From positions 3,038,001 through 3,102,000 of the forward strand of contig OZ038463.1 of the NCBI GenBank assembly GCA_964036295.1: DNA of 64,000 nt, written 5' to 3'. The notes beneath the pieces are model-generated. The model worked only from the letters and a program-made list of their open reading frames with translations, searched no databases and was not told the DNA's origin. The translations under genes and the position numbers were made by a program. Below, piece after piece: positions 15,473 to 30,100 of the stretch (positions are counted from its first letter, which is position 1; each line of letters begins with the position of its first letter). The DNA comes from Plumapathes pennacea. Its lineage: Eukaryota > Cnidaria > Anthozoa > Antipatharia > Myriopathidae.

Positions 15473-18400
15473 CTGGTAATGAAAATATTTACTAACTTGA
15501 AAATCGCAACTGACTGCAAAACACTTTCGGATATGGTAATGCCGGAATAAAAATACTTTTGTCGGTCTTTCAGCAGTGTTATATAAAGCAAGCTCACTAA
15601 ACTTATGATCGATTAACTATAGTAGGATGAGCAAATTATAATTTGTTCGTGGCCTCTGATTGGCCAAAAGATTTTTCTCGACTTTCGTTTATTTACTAAT
15701 TACGATTGGCGTTATGAACCGTTCCTCGCGTTAAATGCTAAAAGACGTGAAGAAGTTGGCCAAAGCCGCAAAATCACTTTCAGACGAATTGGACAGCGCA
15801 AATTTTCCAACTTAGAACTGAACTGGCGACCAACAGTGACACATGGATTGGTTAATATGAAAAAAACAACCGAGTTGTTATCTGGACAGCTAAACGTAAT
15901 ATCAGTCAACTCTAAAAGAACACGACAAACGAAATTGCATTACCAAATAACACCTGACTATATATCTGCCACAAAATTATATTGACGTGTCTAACGGTTG
16001 GTCATGCAGCGACGGCTTCGTATCAGAATCAGCCTTCGTGGTCAATCCACCGAGTTCATATTAAGAGATTGTGCAGTAATATAGCCCGCCATATAATAGA
16101 ACCCCGCCTTTTCACATTTTAATCATATCTATTTAAGAAATATTGCAGGTATTCGGCAATTGAGTTTTCGCCGAAGTCATTCCGGGAGTTTAAAGGTGAA
16201 TCAGGCGATCTATATACTCTAGTTCTGTGTTACGCGGTGTTCACACACATTTTTTTCTTTAGTATGTATAATTACCTCCATGCGTACACATTGTCACCCC
16301 ACCATGATTGGCAGACGAAGGCTACACAATACAGCCCTGTAAATAGGCACCGCAAAGCCGGATCCATACCCAAATTGTATCAGTCTATTCAGGAAATCAG
16401 TGCTCCCATGCTGATGGCATGTGCATGAAGATTCGTTTGGCTGAGCTAAGTTTGCGGTCCGGTTTGATTATATCTAAGCCAAGTTGCATTTTGCACTAAT
16501 ACTGATAGTCAGAGTCCCAATGTCATAAAACAATAGAACTACTGACAAACTAAAATTACGCCTTACATCACGACTTCCATCATGACTGTGCAACGAAACG
16601 TCCCCAAGAAAGTCACGACACATTAAACACTGAACTAACTTGAATCTACACGGTATGCTATTTTATAATCATAGTATAATTGCTAGTTTCATAACAATTC
16701 GGTTTCACCGGGGTTCATGTAGTTCACTTTGCACGGCGAGATATTGAGGATTGCATGAAGTCAGCACAGTCATAGTTCAGTAGTTCAACATCAGATGAGT
16801 AAATTATTAGGTTAGTCACTAGGCATTCTCTTGGTCAACTGAGGTCAAGGTTTTTGATGAGCCCCTATATTGTCAGGCTTCAATTTGACACTGCATTGAT
16901 TTCAGAAGAATTTGCACGCAGATTGAAAAACTCTTTCTTGCAGCTACTATTTATGAAACGGCGTTAATATGTAGTAGTTTTTTTCTATTACGTCCGATCC
17001 GAAGTAAGCGCAGCTGTGAGGGCGGAGCTTATGTTTTTAATGTGCGTTGGTTTCTCCATGTGGCAATTTTAGAGCTCATTGATTGCCCCAAATATTTATT
17101 ACGTGCCAGAGTATGAAAGAGACCCGTTATTGTAATCAGTTATTGCTGCGACAAAGTAAGGAGCTGTCTCTCTTTCTTTCTTGACGTCTTTTTAAGACTA
17201 TGTTGACAGACTTTTCATATTTGTGTGCAGAGAGTGCATTTAAACACTCACATGGAGAGATAAACACACCGCAGAGAGAACAATGAAAAAGAAATCAATT
17301 TGTCGTAGTATTAGCTACAACAGATCCACTACTTAGTTCAGGCCTTCCTAGAAGAGTAAATCCCACTGAAACACCTTGCTACAGCAAGGCCGGCTCTGCC
17401 TCTGTAGGCGACTGTGATTAGTATATAACAGAGCTGAGAGTTGTCTGCGTTACTCTCTCGTCTCTCGAAAACTGATGAATGTGAGTTGCACGTCACGCTA
17501 CCTTAGTTTCCCTGTGAAGTCTCGTGTGCGTTCCTCTTTTCTTGGTATAGTAAAGTTGTCACGTGTCAGAAACAGAACTAGGTGGGAAGTCTCTTGATGC
17601 ACCCAACACTCCCTCAGCAAATTGTGATAGCTGCAAGAATTGGCCTGAATAAGGAGGTGTAGATATACAAGGCGTAATATTCAATAAATGACTCAATGGA
17701 TGTGACACTTTGGGCAAAGAGAGCAATAATGCCAAAAGGTTGCCACTAGTACAGTATGACTCACTGAGTTGCGAGTTCTTGTTAGTTTGACTGCTGTGCA
17801 ATATTTTAAGGATCCGTCAGTACTAGTCTTACTTACTGACCTTAAACTCGGGTGAGGATCGTTTTTTCCTATATAAAACCACGAAAACGGCTGATAATAT
17901 CACCACTCCCAAATTATTTTGAATATTCTTACCAGCAGTTCTCTGGCACGGAGACTGACTTGCTACTCGGCCATCAACTTGTCCACTGCCCGTCTTTATG
18001 ACCAGGGGAAGGGAAGTTTGGCAAAGTGGCACTGGCGTAAATATTTGGACTGTATTGAGTTATAACTGATTCTACTGAAACAAATTGACTGTAAATTAAT
18101 TAAAAAGAAAACAAGTATTAGGTGCATATCTTAAATTTAAGCCTAATATTTACACAAGGAGTTCTTTGTGATGGCTGCTTAAACACTGCTCAAAGACCAT
18201 TTGCTCAAGTTGTTCAATATGCATCCAATATCTAAGACGGTTGAATATCACACACCCATCAAATAACACCGACCCCAAACCTCTTTCGACCCATCAACTG
18301 ATGTGAAAGACTTCAGTCTGCGGTTAGGAAGTGAAAGATAACATGATACTGAAATAGAAAATCACAGAGAAACAAACATATCCAGAAAGATCAAAATAAA

Positions 18401-21400
18401 CCTGAAAATACTAGACGAGGAATTAATAACAGGTTGTCATGAAAGTCACGTCAAGCACTGTCTCGACATGCAGTCAGACATTTTAAACAGTCAGCTACGA
18501 GATGAGACTGAGATAGAGGAGAAGAGCAGGAGGAAAAGAGAAAGAGAAAAATGTCTTGGCATGGAAATTTATCAAATACGATTTCCGTGTTCAGGCCACA
18601 AAGTATCCTCTCTGGGATATTGCCGTGTGATTTTACATCAACGCCGTAAACATACCATACTAAACCGTATGTTAAGCAATTTGTAAAATGTAAACCTGTC
18701 TATATTTTGTTGTGAGAAGCAGATCTAGTACTGAAGTCCAAAGTTTGCTAACTTTATGTCAGAAGGGAAGCAAATTATATTAGACAAAAAAACAAGGAGA
18801 AGAAAGTGGCTCGTTTCCGAGGATCAACCAGACGCGTGCAGGTATGCAGATCTGAGGTGAAACAGATCGCATAACTTGATAAAACTGCTGCCCATTGAAA
18901 ATGTGTTGAATGGCTGGATAACAAACATCAAGGCGTTTATATATTGAAGCAACAACTTATTCAGCAGTTTTGAAGACAGAGCAAAGTACTGTCCAGGGGT
19001 ACATGCCCTAATTAATATTAGTAAACAGTTATTCTCCCTGACTTCATAGTTCAATACTATGGAAAATTTTAAACATTTCAGTCAGTTGAATTGGCCTGGA
19101 TGTCTGACGATTTAAATATTTTCTTGTGCGGAGATTGTTGAGAGTGTTGATTCAGTTGGCCAGCAGCAGAAACAAAACAGACGTCAAGTTTGGAAAAACA
19201 AAACAAGAAAAAGGTAAAGTAAGAGTAAAGCTTTTAACTATATGAAGTAATGAATGCCGCCTGGCGAGATTCAAGACTCCCAACAAGTTCAATTACTTTG
19301 AGGATTTTAAGTAATCACGTACCAGCCATGAAATTTTTTATAGCAACAACCCCACATACTCACGAGTCGCTGAAGAGGGTGATAATGAGTATACTAGGTT
19401 ATAATCTGAGAAAATATCGTAACGGAGTCGATTCATATAGCTAGTTTTATTGTTGAACATATTTTTCTTGAAGATATTCCGGGAAATGGTAGTTAAAATA
19501 TTTCATACATCACCATGTCACACGATCGAGTGGGACAACTCTCAGTCACACTATTATAAATTGCTTTCCTTTCTGCACATCGTTTTTGGCATATCGATTT
19601 AATCTTGAATAGTGCAAGCTTTTTACGTGCTTAATGTGGGCCCCGGGCCTTGTATAACTGTATCACAGACCACGCATGGCAACAACCAAAGTGACTCCTG
19701 CGCTGGAGACTTAAAAACTAAAAGAGAGAAAGGGTGACAAACCGAGTCAAACTTACATTTCGATAAACTATAAACAAGCAACGCAATCGACAAACAGACA
19801 GACAGACACCCACTGTTGTGAGAGAGACAAAAAGAAGAGAAAAGATAGAGGGCAAAACACAGGCACAGTTATCTAGAAATAACACGGGAGACACGCGAAC
19901 AAAACAAGAAAAAAAATACAGGCGAAATAGATCAGATAAAACGCATGCAAGTGATGTTAGCAAATATTTCGGCTTGAACTCACAAACATGGGATCTAAAT
20001 CACTTTGAGTATTCCGTGTATGTTTGTTTTAATTTCTTTAAAGTGCCCATCCCCAGGCCATTTGCATTATGCTTTTCAGTTTTCTCGTAAATACAGGGAT
20101 TCAAATATCCAAATGTTACAGGGACACCAAAAAGGGAGTAATAAAATAGTTCAGAAGCACATGCACAAAATCCACAACAAAATTCCAGTGCAAGGTAATT
20201 ATATACACTGTTTTTAATTAAGTTGAGAACATACACTTCAGCCTTCTACATAGGTACATTATAACTGAAAATCTTAGTAAACCCGTTGAAAGATCCTCAA
20301 TATGGCACTTAATACTTTCATCTGCGTTTCAGAATGAAAGACCAGTTCCAAAATCTCACCAAAACTGACAAAGTGAAGTGCCCATTGGGATCTATTTCTG
20401 ATGTTTAGGCAACCGAGTACAAGAACAGTTGTGAAAAATCCCGCTTACCACCCATTGATGCAGTGTGTCACATCATTTTGAATTACCCGCGTTTTTGTTT
20501 GTCGCTCGATGAATCCTGCCATGTCCCAGTGGTTTTACGGTGCCTGGTTCCTTTTGAGAGAATATGTTCAATACTAGGACTTCCATCATGGAAGCGAATG
20601 CTGTCTGTCCGCACTCAGTGTCCGTCTGCATTGCTGTCTGTCCGCACGCATTGATACAGCATCTCATTGCTGCATTTTCCATGCTTTGTCCATTCACACA
20701 GCTTCGTTTTTTGCCACATTGGGTCAGTTGGCTCAAAGGCAGTCGAGTACACACTGGAGCTACGGGATTCTTAACGCTGAAACCTCGACCGTAGATTTCC
20801 ACAATATCCCTGCTGCCTTGACAGCGAGCTCGGAGCTTCTCTCAAAAAGGTCGCGAGTTCAACAGAGCATAAATACGATGCGAGTCAAAAAAGGATATAA
20901 ACGAGCGGTAACGACAGGTAACTACAAATACCGAGTGAAGTTTTGTTACTTTGCATAAGTAACTAAACTGAAAAAAAAAAAGAACTAATGAGCTATTGTG
21001 AAACTGTACATTAGGGAAATGTGACTAAACATAACAATTGGTCAAACTGACAGGTATGTGAACGAGATACACCATATCCTCGTTCTCAGGCTTTTTTCCC
21101 TCTCATGGGCTAGCGAACAAAATTAAAATAATACAAAAAAAAAAAAAAAAAAATGTTCAGCGGACCAGGACCAGCGCGCGTAACAAACACTCACTGATGA
21201 AACCAATAAACTTGAAACAAAATAGCAATATAAATGAATATGTATACATACCAGCATAATGCAGCGATTATGTTATCGACCAAAATCACTGAAGTGACCA
21301 TTTCGGCTTTGGCAACTTCCGACGCCTTTCCTGACTGCATTGCAACGTGATGACTCACATCAAACTAACAGTGCGTGCCGACTAATATCCGACCGAAGGT

Positions 21401-21918
21401 TCGTTTATGCTTCTTCTTCGATCGGTTGAACACGTGCTGGAGCATCATGACGTAGTACGCATGTGCACATGCCTGCGTTTAATTGGTGAGCAGATGTCAC
21501 ATGACTGATATATGGACAGACTGATTTCAAAACATCCAAAATCGAGTCTCAGGCACAATTAGTATGCTGCCGCCTTTGTCAGCAGCAAAACGCGTACTCA
21601 GTTACTCGTTAAATGCCACTTTCCGCAACGAAAAGAACTGGAATGAACAGGCAGAAGACACTATTAAAAGAAAGTTTATTTGATGAAATTTCCAAATATA
21701 AGATAAATATACATATATATATATATATCAGTATTTTCAGTATCTACATCACTGAATTATACCTTCTACGTCGCAATGTCGACGCAGATCAAACTAGTTT
21801 TCACTGGTATTAGTTTATTATTCCGCTGGCTTGTACAGAGTGCAGTTATTCAGCAGAGGGTAATATGAACATTTGTCACACCGTCGATGTTTAATTATAG
21901 AAGCGGTGCCGTGACTTC
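15473..21918. other. Intergenic region between GPCR A2 and A3
   Basis: About 6.4 kb without a supportable exon. Short open frames on both strands lack domains and consistent splice structure. Simple sequence is limited to a poly-A run near 21134-21153 and a TA run near 21714-21728. A minus-strand AATAAA at 21819-21814 lies about 100 bases past the A3 stop and is a plausible polyadenylation signal for it. Confidence 0.4.
21814..21819 (-). terminator. Candidate polyadenylation signal for GPCR A3
   Basis: AATAAA on the minus strand, 100 bases downstream of the stop codon at 21919. Confidence 0.4.
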
Positions 21919-23210
21919 TCAGCGCGATGAACTAGATCTGGATTGCATAGTCTTAAAGCCAAGGAAGCGGGTGATATTTTTCCTAAAAGGACGACTCTGG
22001 AGTGTGTAAATGAGCGGATTGACAGACGAATTCAGGGTCACTAAAATCACGCTAATGCGATAACCCCAGGATGCCAACTTTTCGGCTTCTTTTGAGGTCG
22101 ATAATGCTAGAATCGTCAGGTGTGGGATCCAGCACAGGCAGTACAGTACAGTGACAGTTATGACAATTTTAGTAGATTTTTGCCGAACTTTAAAAACTTT
22201 CAGCTGCATATCGCCAATGTCCTCCATATTGTGCTTAATCCACAATACGTAGATCACTTTGGAGTAAAGAAAGAACATTACCCAAATTGGAATAACACCA
22301 ATTACAATGACACAGCCGATGACGTAAAGTAAGTGGAGCTCCCCCGTCGGCATCTGCCACACGCAGTAGTCTTTGGCATGGTTGTAGTCTATCGTGGCTA
22401 TGGTCGCAGCAACCCAAGCGAGGGATAAGCCCCAGCAAACTAAAGCAATTAGTTTTACTTTCTGTGTCGTCATCTTTTTGTCCCAACTCATGGGGCGCAC
22501 GACGGCGAGATAACGCTCGAACGCGATGGACACCAGAAAAAATGAAGACGCAATGGCGCCAATCCACATCAAGCGGCCACCTGAAATAGAAAGGAGGAAG
22601 TCACGGACAGAAGCGAGGGAGGAGTGGCTGTAAGTGCTGAACAAATAAATGTGCGAGTGAGAAAGAAGTAAATGAAAGTCAGTCAGTGAGAGAGTTGCGG
22701 ATCAGTGCGTGAAGTGGGTACTTAGTGAGTGTGTGATTGAAACTAAGATAGTAAAGGAGAACTGGTGGAGGGAGTTGAATGAGTGTTCAGTGAGTCAGTG
22801 ACGGCTAAGAGTCAAATAATAGTGACGGGCCAGTAACAAAGAGAAAGTGAAACAGAGAAATGAAGAAGAGACCAGCAGAGACAAGGCGTCAGCCGTTCGG
22901 ACAAAGGACCGAAGGGCTTGAAAACACTAGAGTTACGCGTACCTGTAATAAACCGACACAACCACCTTCCCGCGACACCTCCTGGGTGCACAAACGCGGG
23001 GCTCAAAATGAACTGGGGCGAGGTAAAGATGGCCACCGTCATGTCAGCGATGGCGAGGTTACACAGCAAGTAATTCATGGGAATCTTCATCTCCTTATTT
23101 CTTAATACAACAAGGCACACCAGCGTATTGCCGATCAAGTTTGTAATCACCATTCCGCAGAAGGCGGCGGTTAACAAGGCGCTGCCTTCTGTTAGTCCTG
23201 TGCTGTTCAT
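21919..23210 (-). CDS. Class A (rhodopsin-family) GPCR, paralog A3
   Basis: Exons 23210-22943 and 22580-21919 on the minus strand join in phase 1 into 309 residues. Motifs: LAIADM in TM2, Cys in WLCRFITG, ERY, ECL2 Cys (YCVW), TM5 Pro, CWIP in TM6, NPLIY in TM7, and a Ser-rich C-terminal tail. The intron sits at exactly the A1/A2 position. The chosen ATG follows AAG, a possible splice acceptor; an in-frame ATG 30 bases upstream is less likely. A3 differs most from A1 and A2 in the first loop (KEMKIPMNY instead of NMQTPMNY) and in ECL1. It appears intact. Confidence 0.92.
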
Positions 23211-26200
23211 CTTAAGAGGTAACGACACGAGTTCTCTCAACCGTTCGTGTAAAAACGATATAACAGGTCAGACCTGTAAAGCAAGTCATATAACTAGTTA
23301 AACCTGTAAACTTAATTAGTTAAGCCGCCAGTTTTAAATAAATGCCTCATATAGGCCCGCAAAAACGTTTTATTGTTGTTGTTTTTATGCACAATTTAAT
23401 TATTGAAGTTGGTATAATTACTACACTAATAACCTGTACTAGGATCCAAAGCATGCTAAATATAGTGACAGTAACGAACTGTACGGGCTACTGGTAGAAT
23501 CAAGCTCAGCGGCGCTGTATTGATAGTGACTAGAACAACTGCATCAAAATGCACTCATTGTTAGAACACATCAATCATATCTATAAATCATACCTATTTA
23601 AAGAAACTACGTCATAAACTGCTCACAGAGCCACGCCCGTACATGGCGACAACTGTCGAGGAACAATTTGCTCACGGCTCTTAGCTGATCTTTTGGTTAC
23701 ATTTTCGGGGTTGTGACAGGGTTAGAGTCCTAAGGAACTTACATATACACAGCCCCGCGACTTCCAAGACTCTAATATGAGATACTGCATGCCACGTTTC
23801 ACTATACAGTACGTTCGCTTTCAGAAATTATTCCCAAGCCCAGCGAGGGTACTAATCCAGATCTCTATTTAGTTTTTGAATGTTCTCAGTCAGGTAGTCA
23901 GTCGTCGGGCGATCTCTAGCATTTTACTGATGGAAGGTCCGTTGCCAGTGACAAAAATTGTAACTTAAAACAGTGAAGGCAAGTTTTTTCACGCAAAATC
24001 CGATACTTGGCGAAATTAACATATTCGGCGTTGAAACTGGAAACTAGAAACGCAACAGTCTCGTGAACTTGCGCTAATGAAGGGGTTAGTAAGGGCAGAG
24101 ACCAGAAATTGCCGCAATGAAGCGAGTAGCGCTTACAAGAAACAATTTTTGAAACAGAACTGTGAGCGTATGAAAGCCGATTGATGCAGAAGCTGCCATG
24201 ACGCAACAAGCAACTCCGGAAAAAGGAGAACGATTGGAAGTTGTGACAGCAAACTCTTTACAAGTCTAAGGAGTGTACAGTGCATATATGTCTGAGACAC
24301 TGAAGACAGATTGTGCATCATTATCGCTTCTATATTAATCTTGATATTGTTCAGAACATGAGAAAAATTCCAGAATTTCAGTTCAGACCGCAGCCGAAAA
24401 TATAACACTCCGTATAAGCCAGTTGTTTATTACACTTTATACGCGAAACCGAAGCCGTTGTTTCAGAAATCTATTTTAAGCTAACAGTTCGTAACCACTT
24501 TGGGGTTTCTAAGTGGGTGGGGAAAGAGCGACCGGAGAGAATACGAGATAATTTATCCGAAGTAAGTTCTGAAGTCTTCCTACTTCCGTTGGGTCCTTTG
24601 GCGTATTACTTGTCTGAACTGAAGGGAGAGGTATTTCCTGATATATTCACGAACTGATAAACTTGTAGTTAAGCTAATATACCTAAATGTTAACACTTCA
24701 GTGAATGACTTCAGAAAGTGCCAAAGATTACGTCCTGAGCTGAATTAATATGTAGTTTTGCTGTATTATCTTTCTTTTGGCCTTTTGTGGGAAACAAGTT
24801 ATTGAAACAAACACCAAATTGCTGTTTAGCAGATTTAAAATTTCTTTGCATTCTTGAGTCTATCTGCCGACGGTTAAACATGGATGTTGATGATAAATAT
24901 ATAAAAGGATTCATGTACATCCTCACTCTACACAATAAGTGTACATGTTAGTCATAAAGTTTTTTTTTGTCATGACCTCAGTTGCACATCGACAGCCTGT
25001 GTCAGGATATCCAATACTCAGGAATTCCTGTCAAATTATGTGAAAGACTCAATACAGAATGATGTTCCACTGTGTTGCCACGAATTTTATACTACAAAAT
25101 ACTGTGCTTCGTGAATTTAACAATGACTCAATTCGTACCCAGAAAGAAGTTACTAAATTATTTCTCATGCGTAAGATCAACAGCATGATATTGAGCGGCT
25201 TGTATCAACTTCCTTGTGGGCATCATGACTTGCCATTTTATTTTAGAGCGATCAAAGTTATTCAATATTGTTGCCATGATTTGACAATAACGTAACGGTC
25301 CAGCCTGAAAAATAAACGGCTCTGTACCATCAACGACGTCGTAACTTAAGATTTTCTTTGACTTTATAACTCGGAAATCTGATAATAAAATGTGTTTAAA
25401 CTTCAGGTGCTTCAGACAGTAATACTCTTTTTCCGGCTGGAGTTAAAAAGTTCCTTTAAACAAACCCGGGATAATCAAAGTTTTGAACTTTTTCATCCCA
25501 TGAGCTTTAGTCGTCGAGGCAGGTGCAATCAAACCACGCCTGGTAAAGATGAACTTCAAGGTTTTTGTCATTGCCTGTGTGGAACTGAATCTGTTTTATT
25601 CTTTGCGCGGCGGAGCACACTTAGTGGCCAGCCATTCAGTCGCGCCGACCTCGACTTGTTCTTATAGCATGATGTTCTTAATAAAGTATCCTCCGGTGTA
25701 AAACTCTAAAGTCGCATGGGTTGGCCGTTATTGACACATATGCAGTTTTGCATGAGCATGGACAAGCAGACTCGAATATTCACGAGAAATGTTCAGTTCT
25801 TATAGGAAAGTCTAAACGGACAAATGGACAGGTTAATGTGGGTAACTAAACGAACTGTCCGAAACAATTGCAAGAAAACTATTCCAAGTAAAAGATTAAG
25901 CTTGATTGGACCAAAGTTCATCTATAGCATTCAGTTTCAGGCTCTAGTCTCTTAACTAACAGAATTTTCGGTCCAAAGCTGTGAATCATCAACCATTAGC
26001 AGTACACTTAATAGTCTACACGTTCGACAGGTTGGTTCTTTACATACCTTAGTCGCGTCAGTTGTCCTGGGTTGAAAATGAATTCGGTGTAAACAAAACT
26101 CTTGCGTGCTGCTCTCTAAATAGCCCTCCGTGCGTTTGATTGACGTTAGAAAGGGCGGCTAAGGGCCATTTGCCGACAAATTACAGATATTAAGGCACCC

Positions 26201-26770
26201 CTATGCAGTAGGATATGTGAAGCAATTGCGAGCAGATATCGCGAGAACACTTAATGTCAAAGTGTGAAAGCCCTCTAAGATAGTTACACTTTCAGTTGTT
26301 TCCGTCATTTCAGGCCTTACAAGAGAATGCTGCTGCTGTTTTGAATAAAAATATTCAAATATCTCTACAGAGGGAATACGGATGCAGAACCGTCACGCAG
26401 ATCCGGTCAATTCAGCGCAAAGAAGAGACACATCGTCGTTAATGATTTCCGGGCACACTAATTGAAGCCCCCACTGGCGCATATTACTCTTGACTTTTAG
26501 ATACAAAAATGGTGTATTACTGCACTCAACAAAACACTGGACGTGTAGCGGTTGAATGTCGGGCTCCACTCATCTGTGTAAACGGTTCCAATCCATTCTT
26601 GCCACCCATTTACTCATTTCTATTGTACACTGGGCAGGTGTTTATGAAGTATATTTAACGGGTGAGAGGTCACCCGTGTGGTTTATATTTGGCAATTCAG
26701 TAATTCGAGTTTTCTAGAGAGTCAGTTACTATATTTTTGGCACTGGTCATGACGCAAGTGTGCGCGACTT
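23211..26770. other. Intergenic, no gene seen
   Basis: AT-rich sequence with only short, domain-free open frames on both strands; no splice-consistent gene could be built. Confidence 0.4.
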
Positions 26771-27134
26771 TATATTATATTATATTATATTATATTATAT
26801 TATATTATATTATATTATATTATATTATATTATATTATATTATATTATATTATATTATATTATATTATATTATATTATATTATACTATATTATATTATAT
26901 TATATTATATTATATTATATTATATTATATTATATTATATTATATTATATTATATTATATTATATTATATTATATTATATTATATTATATTATATTATAT
27001 TATATTATATTATATTATATTATATTATATTATATTATATTATATTATATTATATTATATTATATTATATTATATTATATTATATTATATTATATTATAT
27101 TATATTATATTATATTATATTATATTATATTATA
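26771..27134. repeat. Pentanucleotide satellite (TATAT)n
   Basis: About 73 units of a five-base AT-only repeat, nearly perfect, with one visible substitution (TACTATAT near 26884). A five-base unit stays open in all three plus frames, giving spurious Ile-Leu-Tyr-Tyr-Ile polymers. The array may vary in length between individuals. Confidence 0.97.
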
Positions 27135-30100
27135 AACAATGGAATGTACTAGCTCCCCAGTGTGTGGAAGTGAAACGTTGGCAACAACGTAAAATTATAG
27201 AGCATGGTCAAACACTGTAAAGAATTGTTGGCTGACATTTCTAGCGTTAATACCATTCACAAAGAGCTCTGACGAACAGCTTATGATCTCAAAAGTCAGC
27301 ATCAATACCCAGTCAGTACAATGTCCAGAATATATTATGACAGTTTCAGGAAAGGGCTACATCCATTCTGTCGACGCAAATTTTATACCAGTGAGATGTT
27401 CTAACATGCCTTCAATGATCTCATGTCGATCGACGGATTGTCATTCTTTTAGTTTTAATTAGTTAATAATCTAAAAATCTGGCACATTTTTATCAAAAAG
27501 AATTTAATATCCCCCCTTCACTCTCGGTCCTAAATGAGGATATTGTAACTGAGTGTGTAAATACTCTGTCTTCACACAAGAGTATTTACTAGATACTGCA
27601 TGTAGCCGGCATTGCGGAAACAATCTATATATCAAAAGGGTTATTATTGGTGTTTCAAAGGCAGAATGATATTTGATTGACTTTGGGAATATTAGAAGTA
27701 AAGGCCATGCATCGTCAATAACAAAGCGCTGAGAAGCTTCTTCCAACCAAACAGAAGACAAATATTGCAAATCTACGACAGTTACAGTACGAATATATGG
27801 GCTTAGGCTCTCAATCACTGGTAAAGAAACAAAGTATTTGCCACTAACCAGAGATCAAATGTGGCTTGAACGAAACTATGGTGGTCTAAAACACTTCGGC
27901 GCCGGACGAGAAGAACCGGCAATATCAAGAGTTTCCGTCGAAACCTGAGGTCAACAATGGCGTCATGCATCGGCCCGATGGTGACCACCCTACTGGAACA
28001 CAATCTCGTTCTTGTGCATCTGTCGTTCACAGGGCGACCTCCCCGCACTGCAGGGTCTTCTGGGAGGCCGTTGCGAAGAGGCAAAACTATTTTCGGTACG
28101 CACCATTACGACTTTAAAAACTTGCAACTTAAAGCAAAAACGTGTTGTGGCCGACTGCTACATCTGCAGTGGAAAGGCGCATTTAAACATTTATACTCAG
28201 TCACATCAAATTCGTTGGTTAAAAAGATTTGTTGAGTATACAGACTGAGTATACCAACAGAAGTCATCCCAAAACACAGACATATGGCCATTTCTAGAGA
28301 CCGCCTCATAAATGGCTGTCTTTAGGGCCTCTACTGGTTCATAACCCAAAATATGCAAATTAAAATCGTCATAGCTCATACGAACATGTATCTTGTGCTT
28401 GCACTGATATTGACATATTAAGTATAGCAGGTGATAACCTCTTGTACTCAGTAACAGCTAACAAAACATTTTCTTGTCCGCGTTAACAGGCAAAATAGAT
28501 GTATGTCCATTGTCACATTTTTCTTGTTAGTAACCCAAGAGCTTCAATGGAATTTCTACACACATGTTACAATACCGAGAAAACCAATTACCTAATCATT
28601 TTTCTACCGTATCCTATTTTTTGGCATTCGGATCTTCACGGTTTAGCAAGGCGGGGTCATTAAATTTGGTTCCATTGCCACCTTTAACTCGCTCGGATAT
28701 CTCAGAGAACTGCAGTAATTAATCTTCAGAACGGTTATGCATGTGACTTTATGTACGCCTTCTTCCATGTGCTCCCTAAATGAGACATTGTAAAAGTGAC
28801 CATTTTTCTCACCCCTAGCAAACAAATATCTAAATAGTAAGCAACTTTAAAATGCCACCAAGCATTATTAAATTGACGGTTATTCGGCAAGACGCTTGCA
28901 GTGAAAAGGTTAACGAGTCTCTCTATTTTCTCTCTGTTGCTGACTATTGAGCTGATCAAGGTCTTCAAACTAAATACTTTCTTGGGCAGCTCACTCTCTA
29001 TTAAAAACATCTGTAGTGGTTATCACCTTCCTCTTAGTGTCAGTATTGAAGCAATAGATATTGGCTGATGAAATAATTGGTTCACTTTGTATTTTGTTTT
29101 CAATTATAACCAGTAGAAAAGTGTTAAGAAATATGCCCTATGTCCTAAAGGATGGCTCTATACTTATTAACGCACGTTCGTGTTTGCACTGAAATTCAAA
29201 GCGTCCTTCCCCTATGCGTGCTTTGTTTGCGTGACGTTGCATTCACCAACTATCTTGACTGATAAATAAGGCGTACGTTTTGGCGCGTTATTGCAGAAGT
29301 TTAAATACTATCTTTTCTTTCTTCAAAAGATATTCGCTCTCCTCAAAATGCCTTTATATAATTTTACAGAATTAAAATTAATGTTGCAGTTAACGAGGAT
29401 ATAATGAATAAAAGATCATCACATTTCTAGTGGGCGCATATTTTTAGCGACGAAGATAAAAGAAGATTAAGGGAATAATTCTAAAGGAATTTTACCCCTT
29501 TCGTGCAAGTTTAAAAACAAGTGACGTGTAAACAGTGGGCAATTTATTGTAATCTACACACGTTTGTAAATGCAAATAGCCACGACAAAAGAACTATCAT
29601 TGTAACCAATGGCATGCAAGGTCTCACCCTGTATGAGACGAAACCGGGTTAAATTTTTATTATTGGTAGGCTGACGTTGAAAGAGCATATCTACCTACGA
29701 AACTTTGAGCCAGAGAGAAGCTTGAGTGATATATTTACCGAAAGGTGAGACTTTATTTGTGATTATTTTTTTCAAGGTTTCATACATCAAACACTACTTG
29801 TCACTTCTTGAGTAATTTGTGCCACCAAGCCGCCTTCACAAGCTTGAACTTGAGCACGTGGCCCAAACGTAACACGCTGTTTCTCATCCAGTATAGAGTA
29901 GACGTTTTCCTTTTTTCCTGTCTTTTTCTCTTGCTCTGTACACTGTTTTAAGACTTTAGTCACTTATGCTCTAGCAGTTGATCGCTGAATATTGATCAGT
30001 TGAAACATTTGGTCGTCCATGCAAATTTTGCATCATACACCTCTGTACTTCTTGCTCTCTGCAGTTACACAAAATGTATTTGAGGACCTTCGTCTGTTTG

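Noticed and set aside
17829-18032. Minus-strand frame with a hydrophobic segment and RKKRSS
   Set aside because: Single short frame with no start exon, no family match and ambiguous splice sites.
20473-20958. ORFs on both strands in the A2-A3 spacer
   Set aside because: They overlap on opposite strands, lack domains and contain short internal repeats (CTGTCCGCAC).
22581-22644. Upstream extension of GPCR A3 exon 2
   Set aside because: It is intron read-through beyond the acceptor; phase and paralog comparison support splicing at 22580.
26737-27152. Overlapping plus-strand ORFs of Ile-Leu-Tyr-Tyr repeats
   Set aside because: They are translations of the pentanucleotide satellite, which stays open because its unit has no stop in three frames.
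27504-28084. Two adjoining minus-strand frames meeting near a possible acceptor
   Set aside because: No recognisable domain and no further exons; could be chance.
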